From: Candidatus Baltobacteraceae bacterium
GTDB taxonomy: Bacteria; Vulcanimicrobiota; Vulcanimicrobiia; Vulcanimicrobiales; Vulcanimicrobiaceae
Direction: 5' to 3'
DNA length: 64,000 nt
Assembly: GCA_036559195.1 (NCBI GenBank)
Contig: DATBTN010000048.1
Span: 1-64,000, forward strand
A program made the translations under genes and the position numbers. Of the stretch, positions 25,514 to 33,964 are shown in pieces. Each line of letters starts with the position of its first letter. Position 1 is the stretch's first letter. Below the pieces are notes generated by a model, which had not been told where the DNA came from, ran no database searches, and saw only the letters and a program-made list of their open reading frames with translations.

Positions 25514-26862
25514 GCCCCCACCTCACTCGCGTGAACGTGAGGAAGCGCGCACGCTCGCACGAGCGCAGTATCCAGGTCCCACGTCAAATCGGCGACGTCT
25601 TCCAACCCAACCGAGAGGCGAACCGATTCCGGCGCGACGCCGGCCTTGATCATCTCGTCGTCGCTAAGTTGCGAGTGCGTCGTCGATGCGGGATGGATGA
25701 CTAAGCTTTTGGTATCGCCGACGTTCGCGAGATGACTCCAAAGATCGAGGCCGTCGATAAAGCGGCGCCCCGCTTCGCGGCCGCCGCGAATGCCGAACGT
25801 AAAGATCGACCCGGCGCCGCGCGGAAGATAGCGTTCGGCCAAACGATGCTGCGGATGACTTGCGAAGCCCGGATAACTCACCCACTCGACCTCCGGACGC
25901 GTTTGCAGAAACTCCGCGATCGCGCGTCCGTTCCGCACGTGCGCTTCCATTCGGATCGGCAGCGTTTCGAGCCCGATCATGAGCAGCCACGCATCCATCG
26001 GCGACATCTGCGCGCCGACGTCGCGCAGGACCTCGGCGCGCGCGCGCATCAAAAACGCGTACTCGCCGAACGTCTCGGTAAAGACTTTATTGTGGTAGCC
26101 CGGACTCGGCTCGGCCAGCAGCGGAAAGCGGCCGTTTTCCCACGGAAACCTTCCGGACTCGACGAGCACGCCGCCGATCACGGTACCGTGTCCGGAGATG
26201 AACTTGGTCGCGGAGTGCAGCACGATGTCGGCGCCGTACTCGATCGGCCGGCAAAGAAACGGCGACGCGAACGTGTTATCGACCACGAGCGGAACGCCCG
26301 CCGCGTGCGCGATCTCGGCGAGTGCCGCGAGATCGGCGATCGTGCCCGACGGGTTGCCGATCGTTTCGGCAAAGAGCATGCGCGTCTTCGGCGTGATCGC
26401 GTCGCGCAGCGCGTCGTGATCGGTAACCGGCACGAACGTCGTCTCGATCCCGAGCCGCTTGAGCGTAACGCTGAACTGCGTGACCGTTCCGCCGTAGATG
26501 TTCTGCGAACTCACGATGTGATCGCCGGCCTGGCAGAGCGAGAGGACCGCAGCGAGTTGCGCGGCGATGCCGCTCGAGAACGCGATCGCGCCCAATCCGC
26601 CCTCGAGGCTCGCGACGCGTTCTTCGAAGGAGGCCACGGTTGGATTGCTGATCCGGCTGTAGATGTGGCCGTAGCTGCGCAGCGCGAAGAGTTCGGAGGC
26701 TTGTTCGGTCGAGCCGAAGACGAAAGCGGCCGTTTGGTAGATCGGCGCCGCGCGCGAGCCCGTTTCCGCGTCGGGAGGCGTCCCCGCGTGAATGGCGCGG
26801 GTCGAAAAGCCGTACTGACGATCCTGCATGATGGCGAGTTCTTCGACGCGAACCTCTCTCAT
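25510..26862 (-). CDS. metY: O-acetylhomoserine aminocarboxypropyltransferase
   Basis: PLP enzyme of the Cys/Met metabolism family (450 aa): FSTRAIHAG opening, YSRISNPTV, SSGIAAQLAAVLSL, DNTFASPFLCRP, and the PLP lysine in SATKFISGHGTVIGG. The long chain and the H-N-K-V-F/AFLMRARAEVLRDVGAQMSP region fit MetY, which makes homocysteine from O-acetylhomoserine and sulfide, rather than MetB. ATG 26862 has GGAGGGAGG upstream; ATG 26829 is a shorter alternative. It leads the six-gene minus-strand operon and is divergent from leuC, 44 bp away. Confidence 0.92.
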   Translation of the reverse strand: MREVRVEELAIMQDRQYGFSTRAIHAGTPPDAETGSRAAPIYQTAAFVFGSTEQASELFALRSYGHIYSRISNPTVASFEERVASLEGGLGAIAFSSGIAAQLAAVLSLCQAGDHIVSSQNIYGGTVTQFSVTLKRLGIETTFVPVTDHDALRDAITPKTRMLFAETIGNPSGTIADLAALAEIAHAAGVPLVVDNTFASPFLCRPIEYGADIVLHSATKFISGHGTVIGGVLVESGRFPWENGRFPLLAEPSPGYHNKVFTETFGEYAFLMRARAEVLRDVGAQMSPMDAWLLMIGLETLPIRMEAHVRNGRAIAEFLQTRPEVEWVSYPGFASHPQHRLAERYLPRGAGSIFTFGIRGGREAGRRFIDGLDLWSHLANVGDTKSLVIHPASTTHSQLSDDEMIKAGVAPESVRLSVGLEDVADLTWDLDTALVRACALPHVHASEVGA

Positions 26863-26906
26863 TCCGAGCCTCCCTCCATCGAAGGACGAAAGGACATCCC
26901 GCGACC

Positions 26907-28190
26907 ATGGGCATGACCCTGACCGAAAAGATTCTCGCGCGCCACGCCGGGCTCGATCGCGTCGAACCCGGACAGATCATCAACGGCGCCGTCGACCTCG
27001 TTCTCGCAAACGAACTCTCCGCGGCCGTCGCGATCGGCGTGATGCGCTCGATCAAAGGCGCGAGCCGCGTCTTCGATAACGAGAAGATCGCCCTGGTCGA
27101 GGACCATTTCGTGCCGGCGAAAGACGCGCAATCGGCAAAACTTGCGGCCTTGATGAAAGAGTTCGCCAAAGAGCAGAACATCAAGCACTTCTTCGACGTC
27201 GGTCGCGGCGGCATCGAGCACGTCGTGCTGCCCGAAGAAGGTTTGGTCGCTCCGGGCGAGCTGATCGTCGGCGGCGATTCGCATACCTGCACCTACGGCG
27301 CCTTCGGCGCGTTTGCGACGGGGATGGGGTCCACCGACATCGCCGCGGCCTTCGTGCTCGGCGAAGTTTGGCTGAAGGTTCCGGCAACGATCAAACTCGT
27401 CTATAGCGGCAAGCCCGGAACGATGGTCTACGCCAAAGACATCATGCTCAAAACCATCGGGACGCTCGGCATCGACGGCGCCACCTATCGCGCCATCGAA
27501 TACCACGGAACCACGGTCGACGAACTCTCGATCACCGGCCGCATCACGATGGCGAATATGGCCATCGAAGCGGGCGCTAAGAACGGGATCTTCCACGCCG
27601 ACGAAAAGACGATCGCGTACGTAAAAGAACGCACCGACCGGCCGTTTATCGTCGAGCGCGCCGATGCCGACGCTCGCTACGAGCGCGTAATCGAGATCGA
27701 CATCGGCTCGCTCGAACCGCAGGTGGCTTGCCCGCACACGCCCGACAACGTCCATTCGATCTCCGACGTCACGCGTGACGAGATCGCTGTCGACCAAGTC
27801 TTCATCGGGTCGTGCACCAACGGCTACATCGAGGATCTGCGCATCGTGGCGAAGATTCTCGACGGCAAGAAGGTTGCGTCGAACCTGCGCGTGATCGTCA
27901 ATCCGGGTTCGCAAAAAGTCTGGATGCAAGCCGCCGACGAAGGCATCCTCACGAAGCTCGCGGCAGCGGGCTGCGCCGTGAACACGCCGGGCTGCGGCGC
28001 GTGTTTCGGCGGCCACATGGGAACGCTCGGCGACGGCGAGCGCTGCATCTCAACGACCAATCGCAACTTCGTGGGCCGCATGGGCTCGCCCAAGGCAGAA
28101 GTCTATCTCGGGTCGCCGGCGACCTGCGCCGCTTCGGCGCTCTCCGGCCGCATCACCGATCCGCGCACGCTCGATCTGGTTGGAGTGTAG
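26907..28190 (+). CDS. leuC: 3-isopropylmalate dehydratase large subunit
   Basis: Isomerises 2-isopropylmalate in leucine synthesis with LeuD. The 427-aa length and motifs fit the second LeuC type (archaeal/homoaconitase-like). The [4Fe-4S] cysteines are visible in FIGSCTNGYIEDL and PGCGACFGGHMG. Substrate-site stretches GGDSHTCTYGAFGAFATGMGSTD and SSPATCAASALSG-like (GSPATCAASALSG) are intact. LeuD follows after 4 nt. The divergent metY promoter must share the 44-bp spacer. Confidence 0.97.
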   Translation: MGMTLTEKILARHAGLDRVEPGQIINGAVDLVLANELSAAVAIGVMRSIKGASRVFDNEKIALVEDHFVPAKDAQSAKLAALMKEFAKEQNIKHFFDVGRGGIEHVVLPEEGLVAPGELIVGGDSHTCTYGAFGAFATGMGSTDIAAAFVLGEVWLKVPATIKLVYSGKPGTMVYAKDIMLKTIGTLGIDGATYRAIEYHGTTVDELSITGRITMANMAIEAGAKNGIFHADEKTIAYVKERTDRPFIVERADADARYERVIEIDIGSLEPQVACPHTPDNVHSISDVTRDEIAVDQVFIGSCTNGYIEDLRIVAKILDGKKVASNLRVIVNPGSQKVWMQAADEGILTKLAAAGCAVNTPGCGACFGGHMGTLGDGERCISTTNRNFVGRMGSPKAEVYLGSPATCAASALSGRITDPRTLDLVGV

Positions 28191-28194
28191 AACC

Positions 28195-28707
28195 ATGGAG
28201 AAACAGCTGCGCGGTCATGCGCACAAATACGGCAAGAACATCGATACCGACGTCATCATCCCCGGCAAATACTGCAGCATTATCGATCCGGCCGAACTCG
28301 GCAAACATGCGCTCGAAGGCCTCGACGCGGAATACACGAGCAAGATGAAAGCGGGCGACATCATCGTCGCCGATACGAACTTCGGATGCGGCTCGAGTCG
28401 CGAAGTCGCACCGATCGCGATCAAGGGCTCGGGTACGTCGGCCGTCATCGCGAAGAGCTTCGCGCGAATATTTTATCGAAACGCGCTCAATATCGGCCTG
28501 CCGATCTTCGAATCCGCCGAGGCCGTAGACGGCATCGCGCCGGGCGACGAAATCGAAGTGGAACCCGCCACCGGCGTCATCCGCAACCTTACGAAGAACA
28601 CGACGTTCCAATCCGCCGCATTCCCCCCGTTCATGCAATCCCTCATAGAAGCCGGCGGCCTCCAACCCTACGTAGAACGCCGCCTAGCCGAACGCCAACT
28701 CAGCTAA
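28195..28707 (+). CDS. leuD: 3-isopropylmalate dehydratase small subunit
   Basis: The swivelling domain partner of LeuC (170 aa): GKNIDTDVIIPGKYC at the start, NFGCGSSREVAPIAIK in the middle, and FYRNALNIGLPIFE, all family-typical. The start is ATG 28195, 4 nt after the leuC stop. After the gene a palindromic repeat cluster separates it from the convergent secreted-protein gene. Confidence 0.97.
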   Translation: MEKQLRGHAHKYGKNIDTDVIIPGKYCSIIDPAELGKHALEGLDAEYTSKMKAGDIIVADTNFGCGSSREVAPIAIKGSGTSAVIAKSFARIFYRNALNIGLPIFESAEAVDGIAPGDEIEVEPATGVIRNLTKNTTFQSAAFPPFMQSLIEAGGLQPYVERRLAERQLS

Positions 28708-28742
28708 CGCTCCCGCCCCATTGTTATAACAACCGCCCTTTT

Positions 28743-28838
28743 TGTCAGCATGAGCTTGTCGAAGGACAGAGCCTGTCGAAGGGCCGCAAGCTCGCTCGTG
28801 CTTCGACGAGCTCATGCTTCGACGGGCTCAGCATGAAC
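28743..28838. repeat. Dispersed palindromic repeat cluster (locus C)
   Basis: Units CATGAGCTTGTCGAAGGACA, GCCTGTCGAAGG and their inverse CTTCGACGAGCTCATG, CTTCGACGGGCTCAGCATG lie between convergent leuD and the secreted-protein gene. They are of the same family as the copies at 4751, 8269 and 61728. Confidence 0.85.
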
Positions 28839-28840
28839 AG

Positions 28841-29431
28841 TTACGGGCCGAGGCCGGGGTTGGGGCTGATGTTGTCGAGCCAGCGGTATTTCGGACGGTA
28901 GGAGGCGGTGAAGGCGACGCTCTCTTTGGGCGTTTGCAGCATGCCGAGCATGTCGCTCGTGCCGTCCACGCTGCCGGTGAAGGTGAGCGTCGAACCGTCG
29001 GGCATCGAGACGACCAGACGAACGTCTTTTCCGTCGATCGATCCGGCGACCGGAAACTTCTTGCCGTTCGCATCGAGATACTGACCGGTGAGTACCGTCT
29101 GTTTTTGATCGAGCTTGAAGTGCGTGTACGTCGTCGCCGAGTCGCGTTGAATCTGCACTTCCCACACGCCGGAGAGACCCACGCGGTTCGGATCCGAGAG
29201 ATTATCGGCCGGCGGCGCCGGCGTAGCCGTGCCTTTGGAGGTCGGAATCGTTACGGTCGCGCTCGAACCGGATGGCGTCGGCAGCGTGCTGGGCGGTAGC
29301 GTCGGCACGCCAAGCGGCGGCGGTGAGGGCGGCGGAGTCGCGGTGCCGCGCGCGCCGGCCGGCGTTTGCGTTGCGCCGATCGCGCCAACGGAGAGCGCGA
29401 TCAGCGCGAAAATGGTGAGGAAACGCTTCAC
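28841..29431 (-). CDS. Secreted proline/threonine-rich protein of unknown function
   Basis: A 196-aa protein with a Sec signal (MKRFLTIFALIALSVGAIGA), a low-complexity Pro/Thr/Ser stretch (about 22-80), then a compact beta-rich domain of about 110 aa (GLSGVWEVQIQRDSATTYTHFKL, TVLTGQYLDANGKKFPVAGSIDGKDVRL). The domain pattern, with the alternation of T-G-x-Y and G-S-I-D-G, is like small lipocalin-type or beta-barrel secreted domains, but I cannot name a family. It ends next to the repeat cluster and is convergent with leuD. Confidence 0.78.
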   Translation of the reverse strand: MKRFLTIFALIALSVGAIGATQTPAGARGTATPPPSPPPLGVPTLPPSTLPTPSGSSATVTIPTSKGTATPAPPADNLSDPNRVGLSGVWEVQIQRDSATTYTHFKLDQKQTVLTGQYLDANGKKFPVAGSIDGKDVRLVVSMPDGSTLTFTGSVDGTSDMLGMLQTPKESVAFTASYRPKYRWLDNISPNPGLGP

Positions 29432-29519
29432 GGTTGTAGTGTCACTCCTTATAAGAGCGCGAGACGCGTGGCGATCTGCGCTGCGGTTGAGCTTCTCGTT
29501 TCGGTTCGTATCTTCCGGT

Positions 29520-29996
29520 TTAGCGGGGCGCGCCGGTCGGAACGGGCGAGGGTTCGTTTACTCGCATGCGCGGTTCGATCGGCAGGCGGCGCCGCCCGCT
29601 CGATTCCGCGCCGCTCGCTTGGACCACCTCGGCGACATCGTTTGCGAGCGCCTGCGTGAGCGCGGAACCGCCCGGACACGTAAGATCGGGCGAGAGCCAC
29701 CCATGCCAGCGCACGTTGAGCCGGTACCCGAACGACGCGCTCTTCATACAATGGCCGCCGGTCGCGCGGCCGTCGCGTGCGGCTTTGACATCGCTGAAAA
29801 ATCGGCGCGCGAGGGAATCGGGCACGGCCTTCGGCGCGTTGGTTTGACCCGTCGACCAGAGTTCGATCGTGAAGCCCGCAGTATTCGTCGACCCGCTGTT
29901 TTGGATCGAAGCCCCGTCGCGCGAGAACCCGGCCGCTGCGGGAGCCGTAAGAGCGAGTGCGAGGATCGCCCCGGCCGCCACGCTGTGAATCTTCAT
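29520..29996 (-). CDS. Secreted protein of unknown function
   Basis: The ATG at 29996 gives 158 aa with a clear signal peptide (MKIHSVAAGAILALALTAPAA); the frame is open to 30083 but the extra residues are not signal-like. The mature part has one central Cys pair (GGHCMKS and DLTCPGG, about 42 nt of coding apart at 29696-29752) that could form a disulfide. It ends in a basic Pro-rich tail. No family is recognised. It is divergent from the lipoprotein at 30099 and upstream of the Pro-rich secreted gene on the same strand. Confidence 0.68.
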   Translation of the reverse strand: MKIHSVAAGAILALALTAPAAAGFSRDGASIQNSGSTNTAGFTIELWSTGQTNAPKAVPDSLARRFFSDVKAARDGRATGGHCMKSASFGYRLNVRWHGWLSPDLTCPGGSALTQALANDVAEVVQASGAESSGRRRLPIEPRMRVNEPSPVPTGAPR

Positions 29997-30098
29997 ATAG
30001 CTATAACGCGCCTCCCGGCCGCAACGTCCCGCAAGACTTTTGTCGGGTTGGTGGAAGTCCCCAAACCGTTCTACTTTCTTCACATTTTGGGAGTGCGT

Positions 30099-31502
30099 GT
30101 GAAAACCCGATTTTTACCCCTCGGGCTTGCTGCCTTAGCAGCAAGCCTCGTCGCCTGTGGCGGCGGCGGCAGCGGTGGCGGGGGATCCGTCTCGATGCCC
30201 CCGACAGGCCCTCCAACGGCCCCGCCCACGCCGTCGTACTTCGGACAGCATCCCGCTACTAGCGGCGATGCATTTACGTTTGCGGGAACGCTCGCGACGC
30301 AGAACACCTACACGTATCCGGCTGCTTCGCCGCTGCCCGCGACGTCCACGACGGCGCAAGTCAAGCAGCAGATCACCGTAACGAGCGCGGTGCAGTCCTC
30401 GTCGACGTTTCACTCCGTAGAAACCGACGTCTATCCGCTTCGCACGACGACGACGACGAGCGATGCCGTGTATTCGTTCGTACCGTCGGGCGCCGGCGTC
30501 AACTTCGTTTTGAATTCGCTTAACACGAGCGATTCGAACGCGCCGACACCCGATACGTTTGCATACGCGTACGCATCGCCGGTCCTCGTCGACGAATTGC
30601 CGGAGACCAACGGCGCCGCGTGGACGAATTCGCCGGCCGTAACGATCTCCGAAAAAGATGCCGACGGCACGACGGCGACGCGAACCTATAAAGCCGACGG
30701 CTCGTATTCGGAGATTCAAACCGCGCCCAACGGCACGGCGAATCTCGTTGAAAACCCCGACGGCAGCGGCAGTTACGCGGGAAGCGACCTCTTCAGCGGA
30801 CAGATCACGCAATTGACGTTTAGCGCCCCGGCACCCGCGGCGTCACCTGGTGCGCCCGCGCGAATCACCGTCGCGCTCTACGGACCGACGCCGCCGCCGA
30901 CGCCGACTCCGGCGCCGAGCGCGACGCCGGGACCGCCGCAGCCCTCGCCTACGCCGCTACAAGTGCTATCGTTCGCAACGTGGTATGGCTCGAGTCCATC
31001 GCTCTCTACCGAGCAGGACAAGACGGCGACGGTCGGCGCGTTTCCAGCAACCTGCGCGGTGCCGAGTTCGTACGGAACGGCCGGGGCCGACGTGAATCAG
31101 ACCGTGAATAAAACCGACACGATCCTCGGCTACACCGAGAAGACCGTCGTCGATACCTACGTCGTGCAAGGCTTCGGCCCGGTATGCGTGGCGATGAACG
31201 ACGTGCAGACCAGCTACTACGATTATCTGAACAACACGCCGTTTTCGTTCGTCTTTCAAAGTACGCCGCTCGGCACGTCGACGATATCGGAATTGCTGAC
31301 GCTGCAGCCGGGCGCCACCATAAAATCGGCGGGCCGCAAGGCGGAGTCGGCATCCGGGCCGATCGCATCGGCAACGTTTGCGGTCGCGCGCGCGCATTTC
31401 GACGCCGCGATCGATACCGAGCGGCACGATCGCGTGCGCGCGCTGCGAGCCTACATCGTTCGCCGAATCGAATCCGGCCGCAAAGGAGCGAGCGCGCCAT
31501 GA
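30099..31502 (+). CDS. Large lipoprotein coupled to the sedolisin gene, function unknown
   Basis: GTG 30099 (GGGAG 7 nt upstream) gives 467 aa. It has a lipoprotein signal (ALAASLVACGGGG), a Gly/Pro linker, a Thr/Ser-rich beta domain (about 45-250), a Pro-Thr hinge (TPPPTPTPAPS), and a second domain with two Cys (FPATCAVPS, FGPVCVAMND). The C-terminal helix is rich in Arg/Lys (FDAAIDTERHDRVRALRAYIVRRIE). I recognise no family. Its stop overlaps the S53 peptidase start (ATGA), so the two products are made together and may interact, for example as an inhibitor, chaperone or substrate-binding partner. Confidence 0.78.
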   Translation: MKTRFLPLGLAALAASLVACGGGGSGGGGSVSMPPTGPPTAPPTPSYFGQHPATSGDAFTFAGTLATQNTYTYPAASPLPATSTTAQVKQQITVTSAVQSSSTFHSVETDVYPLRTTTTTSDAVYSFVPSGAGVNFVLNSLNTSDSNAPTPDTFAYAYASPVLVDELPETNGAAWTNSPAVTISEKDADGTTATRTYKADGSYSEIQTAPNGTANLVENPDGSGSYAGSDLFSGQITQLTFSAPAPAASPGAPARITVALYGPTPPPTPTPAPSATPGPPQPSPTPLQVLSFATWYGSSPSLSTEQDKTATVGAFPATCAVPSSYGTAGADVNQTVNKTDTILGYTEKTVVDTYVVQGFGPVCVAMNDVQTSYYDYLNNTPFSFVFQSTPLGTSTISELLTLQPGATIKSAGRKAESASGPIASATFAVARAHFDAAIDTERHDRVRALRAYIVRRIESGRKGASAP

Positions 31503-33571
31503 ACGTTACGAAACTCCGCACGTTCGCAGTTCTGGTGGGTGCGAGCGTCGCCCTTAACGCCTGCGGCGGAGGCGGCGGGGGTATGCCCTCCGCACCGCCG
31601 CAAAGCACGTCTCTCGCACCGTACACCGGGCCGGCGGTGCTGGCGGCATTTACTTGGGGCAAGAGTTATCTCGAACAATCGCAATACGTCGGACCCGCCG
31701 CCGGCGGCACCGTCGCGGTGAGCGTTGACGTGCGCATGCGCGACGAGCAAGGACTGCTCGCGTACGCGGCGGCCGCGAGCGACCCGCATTCGGGGGCGTA
31801 TCGCCGCTTCTTGACGCCCGAAGAGATCGGCAATCGCTACGGCGCGTCGCCGAGCGACTACGCCGCGGTCGCAGACTACTTCAAGCGGTATGGATTATCC
31901 GTCGGCGGCTGGCCGCAGCGCGAAGAACTTGCAGTGAGCGGTCCGCAAGTCGATATGGAAAAAGCATTCGGCACGAAGTTCGGCTCGTACAAGCGGGCCG
32001 GGCAAACGTTCCTGGGTCCGATGCAGCAACCGCACTTTTCGCAGGCGCTGCCGGTTTCGGGCGTCACGCACTTGGTCGGCGCCACGGTTGCGAAGCCGTA
32101 CTTGATTCGTCCGCTCGCATCGGATGCGCTCGGCATGTCGCCCTCGCAGATCGCCAACGGCTTCGATTACTCCGGTGCGTACGCCGCCGGGTACGACGGC
32201 ACGGGGATCAGCGTCGGCATCATCGGAACGGGCCCGATCTCGGTGAGTCCCACCAAGGGCGACGTTCCGGTCTACGGCCACGCGTTCAACGCACGCGTCG
32301 CGTCGGTCAGCATCGTGGCGGCGCTGCCGCAGCCGGCAACGGCACAAAACGGGAATACGGGAACGGCCCCGTTCGACCCGCATCCGAGCGGACTCGCAAC
32401 GCCGCCGCCGCTCACGGCGCTGAGCGGAACGTGTACGTCGCCGCTCAACGGAACCGTCGACGACTCGGAAACGCCGACGGCGGGCACGTGTAATCCCGAG
32501 GACGGCGAGGCCCAACTCGATACCGAGCAAGTCGCCGGGCTCGCGCCCGGTTCGAACGTGCTGTTTTACCTCGCGTACAATCCGGCGGACGCATCGAGCT
32601 GTCCGAGCTTCGGCGGTCCGTCCACCTGCACCGGACTGCAAGGGCTGGCGCTTGCCGACGACGAGATCCAACAGGCGATCGCCGACGATAAGGCCGACGT
32701 TCTATCGCTCAGTTACGGCGGAGGCGAAAGCGACGCGCAAACTGCCGGATATTTCGATGCAACCGGCGCCGGAATTGGCCCGAGGGAGTTCGCGGCGCTC
32801 GCCGCCGAGGGCATCGCGGTCTTCGTTTCGTCGGGCGATACCGGGGCGGAAGAATGCACGGATTCCCTCGGCGCGCCGATCCTCAAGCCGTGCGTCGCCT
32901 ACCCGGCCGCCGATCCGTCGGTGGTTTCCGTGGGTGGCGTGAACGCACCGCTGGATAATACCGGCAAGCTCATCGGCCCGATCACGACCTGGGGTGACAA
33001 CACGACCGCGGGCGGCGACGGCAGCTTCCAGAACAATATCGGTTCGGGCGGCGGCACCTCGGCGGTCTTCAAAGCGCCGGCGTGGCAAGCAAGCGCGCTG
33101 GGGGCGGCGATGCGCGAGCAGCCCGATCTCGCGCTGATGGCCGATCCGCAAACCGGCCCCGCGCTCATCGTCAACGCGCCGTTCGGCGCTCAAGGAGCGC
33201 CCGTCGGCGGAACCAGCGCGGCCGCTCCCGAGGCCGCGGCCGAGTGGGCCCTCGTGCTGCAGGCGTGTTCGAAGAGCGCTGCCTGCGCGAGTGCGGGCGG
33301 CACGCACCCCTACCGGCTGGGTAATCCGGCGCCGCTGCTCTATAAGCTCTATCAGACGAAAGGCCAGACGCCCGACCAGTATGCCGCCACGTTCTACGAC
33401 ATCCTCTACGGAACGAACCCGGCGGTTCCGGCTAAGGGCGCCACGCCGCTGCCGGCTTCCGGGCCGAACGGCTGCTGCACGGCGGGGGCCGGCTACGACG
33501 AGGTGACCGGCCTGGGCGTACCCTTTGCCGGGCACCTTATTCAAGCGATCACCGGTCAGCCGGCTCCCTAA
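31499..33571 (+). CDS. Sedolisin-type serine-carboxyl peptidase (S53), lipoprotein
   Basis: A 690-aa acid peptidase with propeptide. It has a lipoprotein signal (VGASVALNACGGGG), a pro-kumamolisin domain (about 55-220, including YRRFLTPEEIGNRYG), and a catalytic domain with Glu/Asp in GEAQLDTEQ, the oxyanion Asp in SSGDTGAE and the nucleophile Ser in GGTSAAAPEAAA. The C-terminal calcium-site region (FYDILYGTNP, YDEVTGLGVP) is also present. Family members work at acidic pH outside the cell. ATG 31499 overlaps the lipoprotein stop. A strong hairpin follows the gene. Confidence 0.95.
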   Translation: MNVTKLRTFAVLVGASVALNACGGGGGGMPSAPPQSTSLAPYTGPAVLAAFTWGKSYLEQSQYVGPAAGGTVAVSVDVRMRDEQGLLAYAAAASDPHSGAYRRFLTPEEIGNRYGASPSDYAAVADYFKRYGLSVGGWPQREELAVSGPQVDMEKAFGTKFGSYKRAGQTFLGPMQQPHFSQALPVSGVTHLVGATVAKPYLIRPLASDALGMSPSQIANGFDYSGAYAAGYDGTGISVGIIGTGPISVSPTKGDVPVYGHAFNARVASVSIVAALPQPATAQNGNTGTAPFDPHPSGLATPPPLTALSGTCTSPLNGTVDDSETPTAGTCNPEDGEAQLDTEQVAGLAPGSNVLFYLAYNPADASSCPSFGGPSTCTGLQGLALADDEIQQAIADDKADVLSLSYGGGESDAQTAGYFDATGAGIGPREFAALAAEGIAVFVSSGDTGAEECTDSLGAPILKPCVAYPAADPSVVSVGGVNAPLDNTGKLIGPITTWGDNTTAGGDGSFQNNIGSGGGTSAVFKAPAWQASALGAAMREQPDLALMADPQTGPALIVNAPFGAQGAPVGGTSAAAPEAAAEWALVLQACSKSAACASAGGTHPYRLGNPAPLLYKLYQTKGQTPDQYAATFYDILYGTNPAVPAKGATPLPASGPNGCCTAGAGYDEVTGLGVPFAGHLIQAITGQPAP

Positions 33572-33579
33572 AGAGGCGC

Positions 33580-33609
33580 GAGGGGGCGGGCGCGCCTGCC
33601 CCCTCTTGC
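33580..33609 (+). terminator. Hairpin terminator after the sedolisin gene
   Basis: GAGGGGG (33580-33586) pairs with CCCCCTC (33599-33605), extended inward by the GGCGCGCC palindrome to give a near-perfect 26-nt hairpin. The U-tract is weak (TTGCC), so it may act with Rho or as an RNA stabiliser. Confidence 0.55.
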
Positions 33610-33615
33610 CACGGC

Positions 33616-33624
33616 TGATATAAT
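33616..33624 (+). promoter_or_regulatory. Extended -10 promoter of rpmE
   Basis: TGATATAAT is a consensus extended -10 (TGN then TATAAT at 33619-33624). No good -35 lies 17 nt upstream, as expected for extended -10 promoters. Transcription should begin near 33631-33633, only 1-3 nt before the GTG of rpmE. Confidence 0.65.
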
Positions 33625-33633
33625 GTGGAGGCT

Positions 33634-33906
33634 GTGAAAGACAAGATTCATCCCAAATGGTTCCCCGACGCCAAGGTGCACTGCGCCTGTGGCAGCACCT
33701 TTACGACCGGATCGACGATGCCCCAGATCTCCGTGGAGATCTGCTCGGCGTGTCATCCGCTCTTCACGGGGCAACAGAAGTTCATCGACACCGCCGGCCG
33801 CGTTGACAAGTTCAACCAGCGCGCCGCCGCTGCCAAAGCCAAGCAGGAAGAAGCTGCGGCTCGCAAAGCCAAGCGCGACGCCGAAGCAGCTACCGCGAAC
33901 GCTTAG
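33634..33906 (+). CDS. rpmE: 50S ribosomal protein L31 (zinc-binding form)
   Basis: A 90-aa L31 of the cysteine-containing type: [19 protein letters not shown] followed by [29 protein letters not shown]. The zinc ligands Cys17, Cys19, Cys37 and Cys40 are present. A Lys/Ala-rich extension of about 25 residues follows the normal end. I chose GTG 33634 because the KDKIHP start is conserved; GTG 33625 would lie upstream of the predicted transcription start. GGAGG sits only 2 nt before the GTG, so a leaderless start is more likely than ribosome binding there. Confidence 0.95.
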   Translation: MKDKIHPKWFPDAKVHCACGSTFTTGSTMPQISVEICSACHPLFTGQQKFIDTAGRVDKFNQRAAAAKAKQEEAAARKAKRDAEAATANA

Positions 33907-33929
33907 CTACCCGGATGTGAAAGAGGCGG

Positions 33930-33954
33930 GCCGCAGTACTGCGGCTCGTCTTTT
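33930..33954 (+). terminator. Intrinsic terminator after rpmE
   Basis: The perfect 8-bp palindrome GCCGCAGT/ACTGCGGC (33930-33945) is followed by TCGTCTTTT. It separates rpmE from prfA. Confidence 0.7.
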
Positions 33955-33958
33955 CATT

Positions 33959-33964
33959 TACAAT
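33959..33964 (+). promoter_or_regulatory. Candidate -10 box of prfA (leaderless)
   Basis: TACAAT ends 8 nt before the prfA ATG, the spacing expected when the first transcribed base is the A of the ATG. No Shine-Dalgarno sequence is present in the 20 nt before the ATG. Confidence 0.5.

Noticed and set aside
29229-30098. Upstream extension of the lipoprotein frame at 30099
   Set aside because: It runs antisense through two secreted-protein genes, while a clear lipoprotein signal starts at 30099.
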